DNA of 64,000 nt from Sporosarcina beigongshangi (GCF_016820535.1 NZ_JADHDY010000001.1:261221-325220); one strand, 5' to 3'; counted from the stretch's first letter, positions 7,938 through 16,307 are shown. Notes: generated by a model not told the origin, from the letters alone. Numbers and translations are program-made.

Positions 7938-8482
7938 GGTTGGCCCTCCAAACGCAATGGGTCCCTTTCAGATGCTGGTTGGTGCAGTTGCAGGGCTTCG
8001 TCCTGGGCAGAGAACTTGTCCGCCAGGAAACGCCCGTGCGTGGAGAGTTCCTCCACGGCTCCGATGCGGATCTGGTTCAACAGGTCCGCCAAGGTTTGTT
8101 CAAGGGTGGCCAGCTGTTCCGCGAACATGAACGTGGCAGATGACTCTTCGTCGTGGTGTGCCGGCGGCAGGGCCAGGTACGCCTGCAGCGGGGCCGGCAC
8201 ATAGCTGCAGATCATGGCGTTGAGCAGCACCCGCTGTTCCGTGGAACAGCCGCGGACGCTGATGTCCTGCACGGCGTCCCGCATGAGGTCGCCCAGCTGG
8301 CGCAGCTGGGAGGTCAGCAGCGGCGGCAGGGCGCTGCCGGAGCGGCGCACCGCCGCCCGCAGGCTGTCCACTGCCGCGCCCATCTGGGCGATCTCTTCCG
8401 CGACGGGGTCCACAGCGGGCTGCTGCGGCACCGCCGGTGCCGCACTTGCGCCAAACCTGCCCCCCACAAAACGGCCAATCAT
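7925..8482 (-). CDS. unknown 185-aa protein between TelA and TerD
   Basis: No recognised domain. It starts with a short Gly/Arg stretch (MIGRFVGGRFG), has a Pro/Gln-rich linker, then a largely alpha-helical body (EEIAQMGAAVDSLRAAV, LLTSQLRQLGDLMRDAV, AEQLATLEQTLADLLNQI) suggesting a helical bundle or coiled coil. Position between telA and a terD gene, overlapping the latter by 13 bases, marks it as part of the Ter operon. TelA-linked genes often include XpaC-like or other helical partners; I cannot show that relation from sequence. Confidence 0.8.
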   Translation of the reverse strand: MIGRFVGGRFGASAAPAVPQQPAVDPVAEEIAQMGAAVDSLRAAVRRSGSALPPLLTSQLRQLGDLMRDAVQDISVRGCSTEQRVLLNAMICSYVPAPLQAYLALPPAHHDEESSATFMFAEQLATLEQTLADLLNQIRIGAVEELSTHGRFLADKFSAQDEALQLHQPASERDPLRLEGQPWQH

Positions 8483-8548
8483 TGCACTTACCCTGGTTTC
8501 GTCGTCGAACTTTTCATTTTACCCGCGCAGGCTCCGGCCTGCCTGGGA

Positions 8549-9742
8549 TTACTCGCGCTCGGACTGGCGTGAGCGCTCCAGGTACGGCTTGGCCTTGGCC
8601 AGCCCGTCTTCCAGCGCCAGCACGGTGCCTTCCATGTTCTTCGCCGCGGTGGAGCGGAAGGTGTCGATCGCGTCCATGGTCTGGAAGACGTTGTCGAAGG
8701 CCTTCTGCAGCGTGTCCACGCTGACGCCGGAGCTGGCGGCCTGCTGGTGGATGCGCACCGTCTGGTCCTTGAGCATTTCCGAGGTCTTCAGGATCATGTT
8801 GTTCGTGGTGGTGTTGATGGCGTCGATCTGGTCCAGCACCATCTTCTGGTTGGCCAGTGCCTGGGCCACGATGACGGCCGTGCGCAGCGCCGAAATGGTG
8901 GTGGTGCGGGCCCGGTCCACGCCCTTGATGAGTTCAAGGTTGTTCTTGCGGATCAGGTCCATGGCCAGGTATCCCTGCACCGAGACGGCAAGCTGGGTCA
9001 GGATGTCTTGGTGGCGCTGACGGATCGGGAAAAGGACGTCCGCTTCCAGCTTCTGGGCCTGCTCGATCTGGCCGGAAGCGCGGGTTGCGTCGATCTTCTC
9101 AACGCAAGCGTCGTCGAGTGCCTTGGCGAATACGGCGTACTCACTCAGGCTCTGCATGGTTTCCCACAGCTTGACCTTTTCGCCCGCCAGGGAGGCATTG
9201 TCCTTGAGCAGTTCGTCCTGGCCGGCCATGAGCGACTTGATGATGGCATCGAGCTGGGTCTGGGCGGACTCGTACTTCTGGAAGTAGCGGGCCAGCTTGT
9301 TGCCGCCCGGGATGAAGCCCAGGATCTTGCGGCCCATGCCAAGGTCGGCGTTGTTGGGGGTGAGGTCCTCAACAGTGGTGCGCAGGTCGTTCAGCGTGCC
9401 GGCCACATGGGCCTGGGCGCTGTTGCCGGAGCGCTTGGCGCCAGCAATGGAGGTGGTGGAGCGTTCCAGCATGCGGCTGGAGGCGTCCGAGGACGTGGTC
9501 ATCTCCTGCCCGGCCAGCTTGGAGATGCCGTCCACCTTGCTGGTGAACTCGGGGCTGCGGGCGTCGAAGGTGGCGATCTCCGCGATGAATTCCTTGGCCT
9601 GGCGGCTGATCTCCGTCTGGCGTTCCATGGGAACGGGCACCATGCCCGGTGCTTCCTCCGCCTTGACGATGTCAGGCGCGTCGGGGGCCTGGAGGACGAG
9701 GGACGTTTCTGCTGCGGTGGGCGGGGTCAACGGTGAAGACAT
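8549..9742 (-). CDS. telA: TelA toxic-anion-resistance protein
   Basis: A 397-aa protein of the TelA/KlaA family, mostly helical. Recognisable blocks are PGGNKLARYFQKYESAQTQL, the acidic helical middle with LEADVLFPIRQRHQDIL, and VRIHQQAASSGV followed by LQKAFDNVFQTMDAIDTFR, all typical of TelA. ATG 9742 is preceded by GGAG five bases upstream; the longer frame to 9934 lacks a ribosome site. TelA proteins give resistance to tellurite and some membrane-active compounds by an unknown mechanism and are regular partners of TerD proteins. No membrane segment is visible, so it is probably cytosolic and membrane-associated. Confidence 0.92.
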   Translation of the reverse strand: MSSPLTPPTAAETSLVLQAPDAPDIVKAEEAPGMVPVPMERQTEISRQAKEFIAEIATFDARSPEFTSKVDGISKLAGQEMTTSSDASSRMLERSTTSIAGAKRSGNSAQAHVAGTLNDLRTTVEDLTPNNADLGMGRKILGFIPGGNKLARYFQKYESAQTQLDAIIKSLMAGQDELLKDNASLAGEKVKLWETMQSLSEYAVFAKALDDACVEKIDATRASGQIEQAQKLEADVLFPIRQRHQDILTQLAVSVQGYLAMDLIRKNNLELIKGVDRARTTTISALRTAVIVAQALANQKMVLDQIDAINTTTNNMILKTSEMLKDQTVRIHQQAASSGVSVDTLQKAFDNVFQTMDAIDTFRSTAAKNMEGTVLALEDGLAKAKPYLERSRQSERE

Positions 9743-9852
9743 GGTGGCTCCAAGATTTCTATCGGTTGGATGGACGGGAAGTGAAGGTGGTCCCACGAGT
9801 CCGGGGCACGGCTTCATCCGCGGCTGCGGCTGGAACCGGGAGGACCTTGGGA

Positions 9853-10434
9853 TCAGCCCAGCTGGACGCCAAAATCGGTGACGACCCCGGCCAGGCCCGA
9901 GGCGTAGCCCTGGCCCAAAGCCTTGAACTTCCATTCTGCGCCGTTGCGGTAGATTTCCGCGAACAGCATGGAGGTCTCCGGCGCGGCGTCTTCACTCAGG
10001 TCAAAGCGGACGATTTCCTGGTCATTGACTTGGTTGACCACGCGGCAGTAGGCGCCGCGGACCTGGCCGAAGTTCTGGCGGCGGGCGTCGGCCTGGTCGA
10101 TCGAGACCACGATGACCACGCGTTCCACATCGGCAGCGACCAGGGACAGATCGATGAGGATCTGCTCGTCGTCGCCGGCACCTTCGCCTGAACGGTTGTC
10201 GCCCAGGTGGGTGACGGAACCGTCCTTCGCGGAGGGCTGGTTGTAGAAGATGAAGTCGTCGCTGGAACGGACCTTGCCGTTGGCGGCAACCAGGAGTGCC
10301 GAAGCATCCAGGTCGAAGGCCTCACCGGTGGTGGTGCGCGGGTCCCAGCCCAATCCCACAAGCGCCTTCTGCAGGCCGGGGTCGGTCTTGGTCAAAGAGA
10401 GGTTGTTGCCTTTTGCAAGTGTCAATCCAGCCAT
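9853..10434 (-). CDS. terD: TerD-family calcium-binding stress protein
   Basis: A 193-aa canonical TerD protein. MAGLTLAKGNNLSLTK opens the first strand; FDLDASALLV and THLGDNRSGEGAGDDEQI are the two acidic calcium loops; ADVERVVIVVSIDQADARRQNFGQV and the ending EWKFKALGQGYASGLAGVVTDFGV are diagnostic. It is a close paralogue of the next gene upstream (10519-11100), sharing a 61-base block without a change (10056-10116 and 10722-10782), which suggests recent duplication or gene conversion. Expected role: cytosolic component of the Ter membrane-linked stress complex. Confidence 0.95.
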   Translation of the reverse strand: MAGLTLAKGNNLSLTKTDPGLQKALVGLGWDPRTTTGEAFDLDASALLVAANGKVRSSDDFIFYNQPSAKDGSVTHLGDNRSGEGAGDDEQILIDLSLVAADVERVVIVVSIDQADARRQNFGQVRGAYCRVVNQVNDQEIVRFDLSEDAAPETSMLFAEIYRNGAEWKFKALGQGYASGLAGVVTDFGVQLG

Positions 10435-10518
10435 GATTTCTTGTCCTTACAGTGTGGGGATCGGGTGGGTGTGCGGCACGGGCCGCACACCCGTGGGAGG
10501 TGCCGGGATGCGTTCCTG

Positions 10519-11100
10519 CTAGTCCAGCACGATGCCGTAGTCGGTGGCAATGCCGTACAGGCCACTGGCGTAGCCCTGGCCAACTGCACGGAACTTCCAC
10601 TCCGCGCCGTGGCGGTAAATCTCGGCAAACACCATGGTGGTCTCCGATGCCGCATCCTCGGAGAGGTCGTAGCGGACGACTTCCTGGTCCGTTTCCTGGT
10701 TCACCACGCGGCAAAACGCATCGCGGACCTGGCCGAAGTTCTGGCGGCGGGCGTCGGCCTGGTCGATCGAGACCACGATGACAATCCGCTCGATGTCGGC
10801 GGAAACGGTGGTGAGGTTGATGAGGATCTGTTCGTCGTCGCCGTCGCCTTCACCCGTACGGTTGTCGCCCTGGTGGACAACCGAGCCGTCCTTGGAGGAC
10901 AGCTGGTTGTAGAAGATGAAGTCGTCGTTGTTTCGCACCTTGCCGGTGGCCGTGACCAGGATGGCCGAGGCATCCAGGTCGAACTGGTCGCCGCTGGTGG
11001 TGCGGGGGTCCCAGCCGAGGCCGATCATGGCCATTTGCAGGCCCGGGTCTGCCTTGGTCAGGGAAAGGTTGCTGCCCTTGGACAGTGTCAAAGATGCCAT
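10519..11100 (-). CDS. terD: TerD-family calcium-binding stress protein
   Basis: A 193-aa canonical TerD protein with MASLTLSKGSNLSLTK, FDLDASAILV, VHQGDNRTGEGDGDDEQI (complete calcium loop) and the C-terminal EWKFRAVGQGYASGLYGIATDYGI. It is probably the parent or sister copy of 9853-10434. The gap of 105 bases to the gene upstream is long enough for a separate promoter, but none stands out. Confidence in the family is very high; which paralogue corresponds to terD or terE elsewhere cannot be told. Confidence 0.95.
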   Translation of the reverse strand: MASLTLSKGSNLSLTKADPGLQMAMIGLGWDPRTTSGDQFDLDASAILVTATGKVRNNDDFIFYNQLSSKDGSVVHQGDNRTGEGDGDDEQILINLTTVSADIERIVIVVSIDQADARRQNFGQVRDAFCRVVNQETDQEVVRYDLSEDAASETTMVFAEIYRHGAEWKFRAVGQGYASGLYGIATDYGIVLD

Positions 11101-11205
11101 GAAAACTAAACTCCTATATGTACGAAGCGAGCCAAATGCTGAATCTCAAGTGCAAAGCCAAGCGGTGGGGCAGAACTCTTAGCCCAAACGCTACAGCGCC
11201 AAACG

Positions 11206-11799
11206 CTAAAGGGCGCTGGCTGCCGGCTGGATCAAGTCCATTGCGGTGCGTCCGTTGGCGCGGTCGCCAATGGCGGTGAACTTCCAGCCTGCGCCTTCGC
11301 GGGACACCTTGGCCATGATCATGGCGGTGTGCGTGCCGGAATCGGTCAGCTGGAAGCGGGCAACTTCGGGGGACCCGGGGGTTGAGTCGTCAACGAGGCG
11401 GCAGAACGCGTTCTCAATGAGGTCGAAGGTCTGGCGGCTGTAGCTGCTGATCACGAACACAATCTGCTGCACGGCCGGGGAGACGGTGGGCAGGTTGACC
11501 ATGATGGTCTCGTCGTCGCCGTCGCCCTCGCCTGTCAGGTTGTCGCCCGTGTGGCGGGTCGAGCCGTCCTTGCTCTGGAGCTGGTTGAAGAACACCGTGT
11601 CTACAGCCTTGCCGCTGGCATCGAAGAAGATGGCCGAGGCGTCAAGGTCGATCTCGGCGGCCTTCTTCATGCCGCCGAAGAGGCCGCGCTTGACAGGGGC
11701 GGCGGAGTCCCAGCCGAGGCCCATCCGCACCTGGGTGAGGGCAGCGCCGTCGTTCTTCTTCAGTGAAAGGGCCTGGCCCTTTTGCAAACTAAGTCCCAT
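11206..11799 (-). CDS. TerD-family protein, TerZ/TerF-like branch
   Basis: A 197-aa TerD-domain protein of a more distant branch: GLSLQKGQALSLKK start, VRMGLGWDSA, then a short inserted basic segment (VKRGLFGGMKKAAE) before IDLDASAIFF. The calcium loop HTGDNLTGEGDGDDETI is intact. The second half (FVISSYSRQTFDLIENAFCRLVDD, HTAMIMAKVSREGAGWKFTAIGD) matches the TerZ/TerA-type group, in which the usual GQGY ending is absent. It is the first TerD gene after the DUF475 membrane gene. Confidence 0.92.
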   Translation of the reverse strand: MGLSLQKGQALSLKKNDGAALTQVRMGLGWDSAAPVKRGLFGGMKKAAEIDLDASAIFFDASGKAVDTVFFNQLQSKDGSTRHTGDNLTGEGDGDDETIMVNLPTVSPAVQQIVFVISSYSRQTFDLIENAFCRLVDDSTPGSPEVARFQLTDSGTHTAMIMAKVSREGAGWKFTAIGDRANGRTAMDLIQPAASAL

Positions 11800-11845
11800 A
11801 ACGTGTAGCTCCTTTTATCTTTGGTGTGGATGGCGGCGCCAGCAG

Positions 11846-12940
11846 CTAGCCGACCAGCTGGTCTTCCCTGGCTGAGGCCGCCGTGCGCTTGTTGCGGACG
11901 ATGGAGGACAGGAATGAGGCGCCGATGACGACCACGCCGATCAAGCCTGTGATGACTTCGCTGACCTCGATGCTGATGGTCAGCAGGAGGATGATCGCCA
12001 GTGCGCCAATGGCCCAGTGGGCGCCGTGGTCGAGGTATTCGTAGTCGTCCAGGGTACCCTCGCGGACCAGGAAGACTGTCAGGGATCGGACGAAGATGGC
12101 ACCGATCAGGCCGAGGCCCAAGGCGATGATGATGGGGTCGGAGGTGATTGCAAAGGCGCCGATGACGCCGTCAAACGAGAAGGAAGCGTCGATGACCTCG
12201 AGGTAAAGGAACAGCATGAACGCGGCCTTGCCCACGGCCTTGCCGACGCCCTTGTTGTTCTTCTTGGCGGCGGCCGCTGCGAGTTCTTCCTCTTCGTCGG
12301 CCTCGACGTGGAAGAGGTCGCCCAGGCCGTTGACCAGCAGGTAGGTGACCATGCCCAGGATGCCGGCGATGAGAACATCGACTTCCTTTCCGGGGCGCAC
12401 CATGGCGGCCGAGGCCACCAGGATCACCAAGGCGATGGCCATGGAGGCCCCGTGCAGGCGCCCGACAACGGCAAGGGGCTTCTCCAGCCAGGTCAGCCAG
12501 TGCAGCTCACGTTCTTCAAACATGAACTCCAGGAACAGCATGAGCAGGAAGACACCACCAAACGCGGCAATCTGCGGGTGGGCGTCATGCAGCAGGTAGG
12601 CGTACGATCCCGGGTCCTCGATGCTGCCCTTTTCCAGTGCGAGCTGGACGGCCTCAATGGGGTTGAGGTTGGCGGTGACGCCCACAATCAGCAGGGGGAA
12701 GGCGATGCGCATGCCGACGACGGCGATCAGGATTCCCACGGTGAGGAAGATTTTCTGCCAGAAGGCGCTCATCTTTTCCAGGATGCGGGCGTTCACCACG
12801 GCGTTGTCAAAGCTCAGGCTGACTTCCAGGACGCCAAGGATGGCGCACAGAATCAGGGCTTCAACGCCGCCATAGAAGAAAGCAACAACAAGCGCGACGG
12901 CGGTGATCCCGAAGGACCAGCCAAAAGTTTTCATGAACAC
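11846..12940 (-). CDS. DUF475 / TerC-like integral membrane protein
   Basis: A 364-aa membrane protein of the DUF475 family, related to TerC. About eight to nine hydrophobic segments are visible. The paired acidic membrane motifs VLEVSLSFDNAVVNA (about residue 40) and YLEVIDASFSFDGVIGAFA (about residue 245) are those of the TerC/LysE-like metal-ion group. The loop between halves is charged (EADEEEELAAAAAKKNNKG). TerC-type proteins are thought to move metal ions, mainly manganese, and to anchor TerD complexes at the membrane. GTG 12940 is preferred because GAGGAG lies 11 bases upstream; ATG 12934 is possible. It heads the Ter operon. Confidence 0.92.
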   Translation of the reverse strand: MFMKTFGWSFGITAVALVVAFFYGGVEALILCAILGVLEVSLSFDNAVVNARILEKMSAFWQKIFLTVGILIAVVGMRIAFPLLIVGVTANLNPIEAVQLALEKGSIEDPGSYAYLLHDAHPQIAAFGGVFLLMLFLEFMFEERELHWLTWLEKPLAVVGRLHGASMAIALVILVASAAMVRPGKEVDVLIAGILGMVTYLLVNGLGDLFHVEADEEEELAAAAAKKNNKGVGKAVGKAAFMLFLYLEVIDASFSFDGVIGAFAITSDPIIIALGLGLIGAIFVRSLTVFLVREGTLDDYEYLDHGAHWAIGALAIILLLTISIEVSEVITGLIGVVVIGASFLSSIVRNKRTAASAREDQLVG

Positions 12941-12961
12941 GCTCTGACAAGCTCCTCAGTC

Positions 12962-13035
12962 GGCCCCTGGGCTTCGCTGCCAGAGGCCAGTGGTTTGATG
13001 CAGCCCCGGCAACCCGCAGCCCGGGGCCTCACTGG
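12962..13035 (-). promoter_or_regulatory. tandem overlapping hairpins in the leader of the DUF475 gene
   Basis: Read on the minus strand, hairpin A (12987-13035) has outer arms CCAGTG/CACTGG and an inner stem GCCCCGG/CCGGGGC. Hairpin B (12962-12988) has nine-base arms with one G-T pair around a nine-base loop. The two share bases 12987-12988. An alternative pairing of the start of A (CCAGTGAGGCC) with the start of B (GGCCTCTGG) would exclude both. The ribosome site of DUF475 (GAGGAG) lies just after B. This layout fits attenuation or a metabolite or metal-sensing leader; TerC relatives are often under the manganese yybP-ykoY riboswitch, but I do not see its conserved loops. Confidence 0.5.
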
Positions 13036-13064
13036 ATCCCCAAATTCCAATTATCTCCATTCAC
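13029..13064 (-). CDS. possible 11-codon leader peptide upstream of DUF475
   Basis: GTG at 13064 follows AGGAG (13073-13077) by eight bases and encodes MNGDNWNLGIQ before TGA 13029-13031. The stop codon is the first part of hairpin A, so ribosome movement over this frame could decide which hairpin forms. The bases 12941-13359 otherwise hold no gene; on the far side (13105-13359) only a short GTCGGC/GCCGAC inverted repeat near 13188-13208 is visible. Confidence 0.35.
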   Translation of the reverse strand: MNGDNWNLGIQ

Positions 13065-13359
13065 GATACATACTCCTAATGGTTGGGGCACAAAATAAGT
13101 TCCCCGTTCACTCAAAGCGTTGCACCCGGGACTGACATTTTGTTTGGTGCCGGACACCGCGGGGGCTTCTGGCCAACTGTGCGCAGTCGGCGCCGGCGAA
13201 GCCGACGGCTCCCGAATTAGTGGGCGCTTGATGTGTCTGCGGCGGGAAAAGGTGACTTGCGTCATATGGTGGATGAAAGGTGCGCGCGAAAAATCGTGCA
13301 GCTTTCAGCTACCTTGCAGACCCTGTTGGGCGCGCAAGCATTGAATGGGGGCCTGAGAC

Positions 13360-14469
13360 ATGACTGCAGACGTTCTGGACGCCAAGGGGCAAAAGAGGTT
13401 CCAGGTATTGCTGGAATGGTCCCGCCATGCGGCTGCGGCGGGGCACAAGGTCCCTGACGAGGCGACGTTGGAAATGATTGCACGCACCAAGGTGGTCGTG
13501 GCGGAGGGGCCCGGCGGGGAGGTGGCGGCACGCTGGGAGGAAACCGTGGTCTGGCTGCTCCAGCAGACGGCCTTCGGTGTCAACGCACCCCATTTGCAGC
13601 TGCCGGACGAGCTGAGTGCCCCGGCCGCCGAAATGCTGGACGGGACTCCGGCCGAGGTGCCGGTGCCGGTACCCGAACCTGCCGCGGAAGCACCCGCCGA
13701 CCTGCCGGCCCCGGAGCCTGTCGTGGCCGCTGTTGAGGAGCCCAAGGCCAAGGCTTCGCCGCCGCCAACCTCGCGCCTGCCCAAGTGGGAACTGGCCGCC
13801 ATCGAGCAGGTGCGTGAGTCCATTGAAAGGTACATCAAGCCGCTGGAGAACCTGCGCGCCCGCGATGCGAATGAGGGCGATACCCGCATGGTGGTCACCG
13901 ACATGCTCTGTGAAGGCCTGGACTTTGACAAGTTCAAGGACCTGACAACGGAGTACATGGTCAAGCAGGACTTTGCGGACTACGGCGTTCGGATCGACAA
14001 GCAGATGGTGGCCTTTATCGAGGTCAAGCGCATCAGCCAGAAACTCAATGAGCGCCACCTGCGCCAGGTGCTGATGTACGCCGTCAACGAGGGCGTCGAA
14101 TGGATGGTCCTGACCAATGGGGCCGTGTGGCAGGCCTACCACCTGACCGGAGGGCTTCCGGTGGTGGTGGACATGGCCTTTGAAATTGACCTGCTGGGCC
14201 CTGCGACGCTGGCCGAGAAGACGGCAGCCATGTTTCTCCTGCACAAGGAGGCACTGAAGCGCCGCCGGATCGACGAGGTGTGGCGGCACCGCGCCGCCAC
14301 CGAGCCAGGGGCGCTCCTGGACGTCATGCTGTCAGAGCCCATGCTTGACGAATTGCGCAAGGAAGTGCGGCGCAGGACCGGGATAGCCACCACGGCGCAG
14401 GCGCTGAGCGAGGTGATCCGGACGGAAATTGTGGATCCCAAGCTCATCGCCAAGCTGTTCAAGGCGTAG
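13360..14469 (+). CDS. orphan type I restriction HsdR N-terminal-like nuclease protein
   Basis: A 369-aa protein. An N-terminal helical region is followed by a Pro/Ala/Glu linker (about residues 88-138), then a PD-(D/E)xK-type nuclease fold: EGDTRMVVTDMLCEGLD, DYGVRIDKQMVAFIEVKR (Asp...Glu-x-Lys), and LRQVLMYAVNEGVEWMVLTNG, which is the HsdR_N pattern including the conserved Gln of motif QxxxY. The C-terminal 90 residues are helical. No hsdM, hsdS or helicase gene is nearby, so it is not part of a type I restriction system here. Such stand-alone proteins are common in actinobacteria with unknown targets. It is divergent from the Ter operon. Confidence 0.8.
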   Translation: MTADVLDAKGQKRFQVLLEWSRHAAAAGHKVPDEATLEMIARTKVVVAEGPGGEVAARWEETVVWLLQQTAFGVNAPHLQLPDELSAPAAEMLDGTPAEVPVPVPEPAAEAPADLPAPEPVVAAVEEPKAKASPPPTSRLPKWELAAIEQVRESIERYIKPLENLRARDANEGDTRMVVTDMLCEGLDFDKFKDLTTEYMVKQDFADYGVRIDKQMVAFIEVKRISQKLNERHLRQVLMYAVNEGVEWMVLTNGAVWQAYHLTGGLPVVVDMAFEIDLLGPATLAEKTAAMFLLHKEALKRRRIDEVWRHRAATEPGALLDVMLSEPMLDELRKEVRRRTGIATTAQALSEVIRTEIVDPKLIAKLFKA

Positions 14470-14504
14470 CCTTCCTGCTTCCGGCCCTTCCCCGGGCACC
14501 GCCG

Positions 14505-14510
14505 TAGACT
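14505..14510 (+). promoter_or_regulatory. -10 hexamer of a leaderless promoter
   Basis: TAGACT ends six bases before ATG 14517 of the deaminase gene. No ribosome site is present in between, so the transcript probably begins at or next to the start codon. No convincing -35 element is seen. Confidence 0.5.
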
Positions 14511-14516
14511 GGCCCC

Positions 14517-15551
14517 ATGACCCACGCATCCGAGCAGATCCTTGCACCCGACGCACTCCTGTCGCTGCCCAAGGCCGAGCTGCACCTGCACATTGAAGGA
14601 ACCCTGGAACCGGAGCTGATCCTGGAGCTCGCGGCCCGCAACGGCATCACGCTGCCGCACCCCACGCTGGAGGAACTGCGCGAACAGTATGAGTTCACCG
14701 ACCTGCAGTCCTTCCTCAACCTTTATTACGCCAACATGGCGGTGCTCATCACCGAGGCCGACTTCGCCGCCATGACCCGCGCCTACCTCTCCCGGGCCCG
14801 GGAGTCCGGGGTGCGCCATGCGGAGATCATGTTTGACCCCCAGGCGCACGTGGCCCGCGGTGTTGAATTGACGACGGCGGTCAACGGCATTGCGGCTGCG
14901 CTTGCTTCCAGCGAGGCTGAGTTTGGGATTTCCACGGTCCTGATTGCGGCCTTCCTGCGTGACGAAACTGAGGAGTCGGCGTTGGAGGTGCTTGAGGCCC
15001 TGCTGTCCATGGGGGCGCCCATTGCCGGCATCGGGCTGGACTCCGCAGAGGTGGGCAATCCGCCGTCGAAATTCATCCGGTTGTACAGGCGCGCGGCCGA
15101 GGCCGGGCTCCGGCTCACCGCCCATGCCGGCGAGGAAGGGCCGCCCTTCTATGTTGAGGACTCCCTGAACCTTCTGGGGGTGGAGCGCATCGACCACGGC
15201 ATTAGGGCCGTGGAAGACCGTGTCCTGGTCCAGCGGCTGGTGCGCGAGCAGGTGCCGTTGACGGTGTGTCCGCTGTCGAACGTGCGGCTGCGCGCCGTGG
15301 ACACGCTGGCCGCGCACCCGCTGCCGCAGATGATCACTGTGGGGTTGAACGTGTGCATCAACTCCGACGACCCCGCCTACTTTGGCGGATACGTGGGCGC
15401 GAACTTTGACGCCATGGCCGCAGAATTTGGCTGGGATGCGGCGACAGTGGAGAAGCTGGCCGGAAACTCGATTCGGTCCTCGTTTGCCCCGGCTGCGCGC
15501 AAGGACGAGCTTTTGGCCGAGCTTGCGGAATGGAGTGCTTCGCACCGCTGA
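14517..15551 (+). CDS. adenosine/adenine deaminase
   Basis: A 344-aa metal-dependent deaminase. Zinc ligands and catalytic residues are visible: HLHIEGTLEP (HxH, residues about 21-23), HAGEEG (His and catalytic Glu), ERIDHGIRAVED and CINSDDPAYFGGY. The NSDDPAYFGG form of the last motif is typical of the adenine-deaminase (fungal Aah1-like) branch, whereas true adenosine deaminases usually read NTDDP, so adenine to hypoxanthine is the better guess. It serves purine salvage in the cytosol. Monocistronic, with a leaderless promoter. Confidence 0.88.
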   Translation: MTHASEQILAPDALLSLPKAELHLHIEGTLEPELILELAARNGITLPHPTLEELREQYEFTDLQSFLNLYYANMAVLITEADFAAMTRAYLSRARESGVRHAEIMFDPQAHVARGVELTTAVNGIAAALASSEAEFGISTVLIAAFLRDETEESALEVLEALLSMGAPIAGIGLDSAEVGNPPSKFIRLYRRAAEAGLRLTAHAGEEGPPFYVEDSLNLLGVERIDHGIRAVEDRVLVQRLVREQVPLTVCPLSNVRLRAVDTLAAHPLPQMITVGLNVCINSDDPAYFGGYVGANFDAMAAEFGWDAATVEKLAGNSIRSSFAPAARKDELLAELAEWSASHR

Positions 15552-15587
15552 TGGTGCAGCCGGCGTGCGCGTGCTGCCCGGCAGCAG

Positions 15588-16307
15588 CTACGCGCCGGCC
15601 ATCAGGTGCCTGGCGGCATCGGCGACGGGGCCGACTTGTTCGACCATGAGGACCGCACCCAAGGCGCACATGATGATTCCGCTTGACAGCGTCACGCCGC
15701 GGGCTGCCCCGGGCCGTGAACGCAGGAGCCGCCGCGCACCGGCCGCCACGAGCGTGTAGATGACCGCGGTGGAGAGCACGAAGGACAGGCCCAAAACGGC
15801 CGACTGGGCCGGCACCGGCCAGGCCGCGCCGGTGCTGATGAACTGGGGTGTCAGGGCAACGAACAGCAGCAGCCCCTTTGGGTTGATGGCGCTGGTGCCA
15901 AAACCCTGCAGCCAGGCTCCCCAAGCGGAGCCCTGCAGTTCCTGTGGTGCCGCCTGATCGGCGGCGGGCACGGAAAGTTCACCCTGTGGCCCCAAATCTG
16001 CTGTGCCGGGGGTGGTGAAGCCGGCGCCGCGCCAGGACCTGGTGGTCTTGACGCCCAGCCACAGGAGGTAGGCGGCACCCGCCACTGTCAGCCAGAGCAG
16101 CAGCGCCGGCATGGCGGCCATGAGCGCGGCGATGCCTGCCGCCAGCAGGACAGTGTGCAGGATGTAGCCGCTGCACAGCCCGGCGACGGCGGGCACAAAG
16201 CTGCGCCGGCCCATGCCGGAAGCGATCGCAAAGGCCCAATCGGGCCCCGGGGTGCACGTCAGGGCGACGGCAACAATGAGGAAGCCGACGATTGCCTGCG
16301 GTTCCAT
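15588..16307 (-). CDS. LysE-family amino-acid exporter
   Basis: A 239-aa membrane protein with six hydrophobic segments. The family signature TCTPGPDWAFAIASGMGRR lies near residue 17, and the second half has FGTSAINPKGLLLFVALTPQFI, the repeat of the conserved Asn-Pro-Lys motif. AGGAGA precedes ATG 16307. It is divergent from an Lrp/AsnC regulator, the classic arrangement in which the regulator senses an amino acid and induces its exporter. Substrate (a basic amino acid, homoserine or threonine) is not decidable. Confidence 0.9.
   Translation of the reverse strand: MEPQAIVGFLIVAVALTCTPGPDWAFAIASGMGRRSFVPAVAGLCSGYILHTVLLAAGIAALMAAMPALLLWLTVAGAAYLLWLGVKTTRSWRGAGFTTPGTADLGPQGELSVPAADQAAPQELQGSAWGAWLQGFGTSAINPKGLLLFVALTPQFISTGAAWPVPAQSAVLGLSFVLSTAVIYTLVAAGARRLLRSRPGAARGVTLSSGIIMCALGAVLMVEQVGPVADAARHLMAGA

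Noticed and set aside
12975-13055. SAM-I (S-box) riboswitch-like core on the plus strand: CCAGAGG ... GATGCAGCCCCGGCAACC ... CAAATTCC
   Set aside because: Similarity to the GATGAAGCCCCGGCAACC core is suggestive, but the stem region before it is too short, the GGTGCCAA element is degenerate, and no methionine or sulfur gene lies downstream on that strand. The hairpins fit better as part of the minus-strand leader of DUF475.
13360-14469. Type I restriction-modification system
   Set aside because: Only an HsdR-N-like domain is present; no helicase, methylase or specificity subunit nearby.
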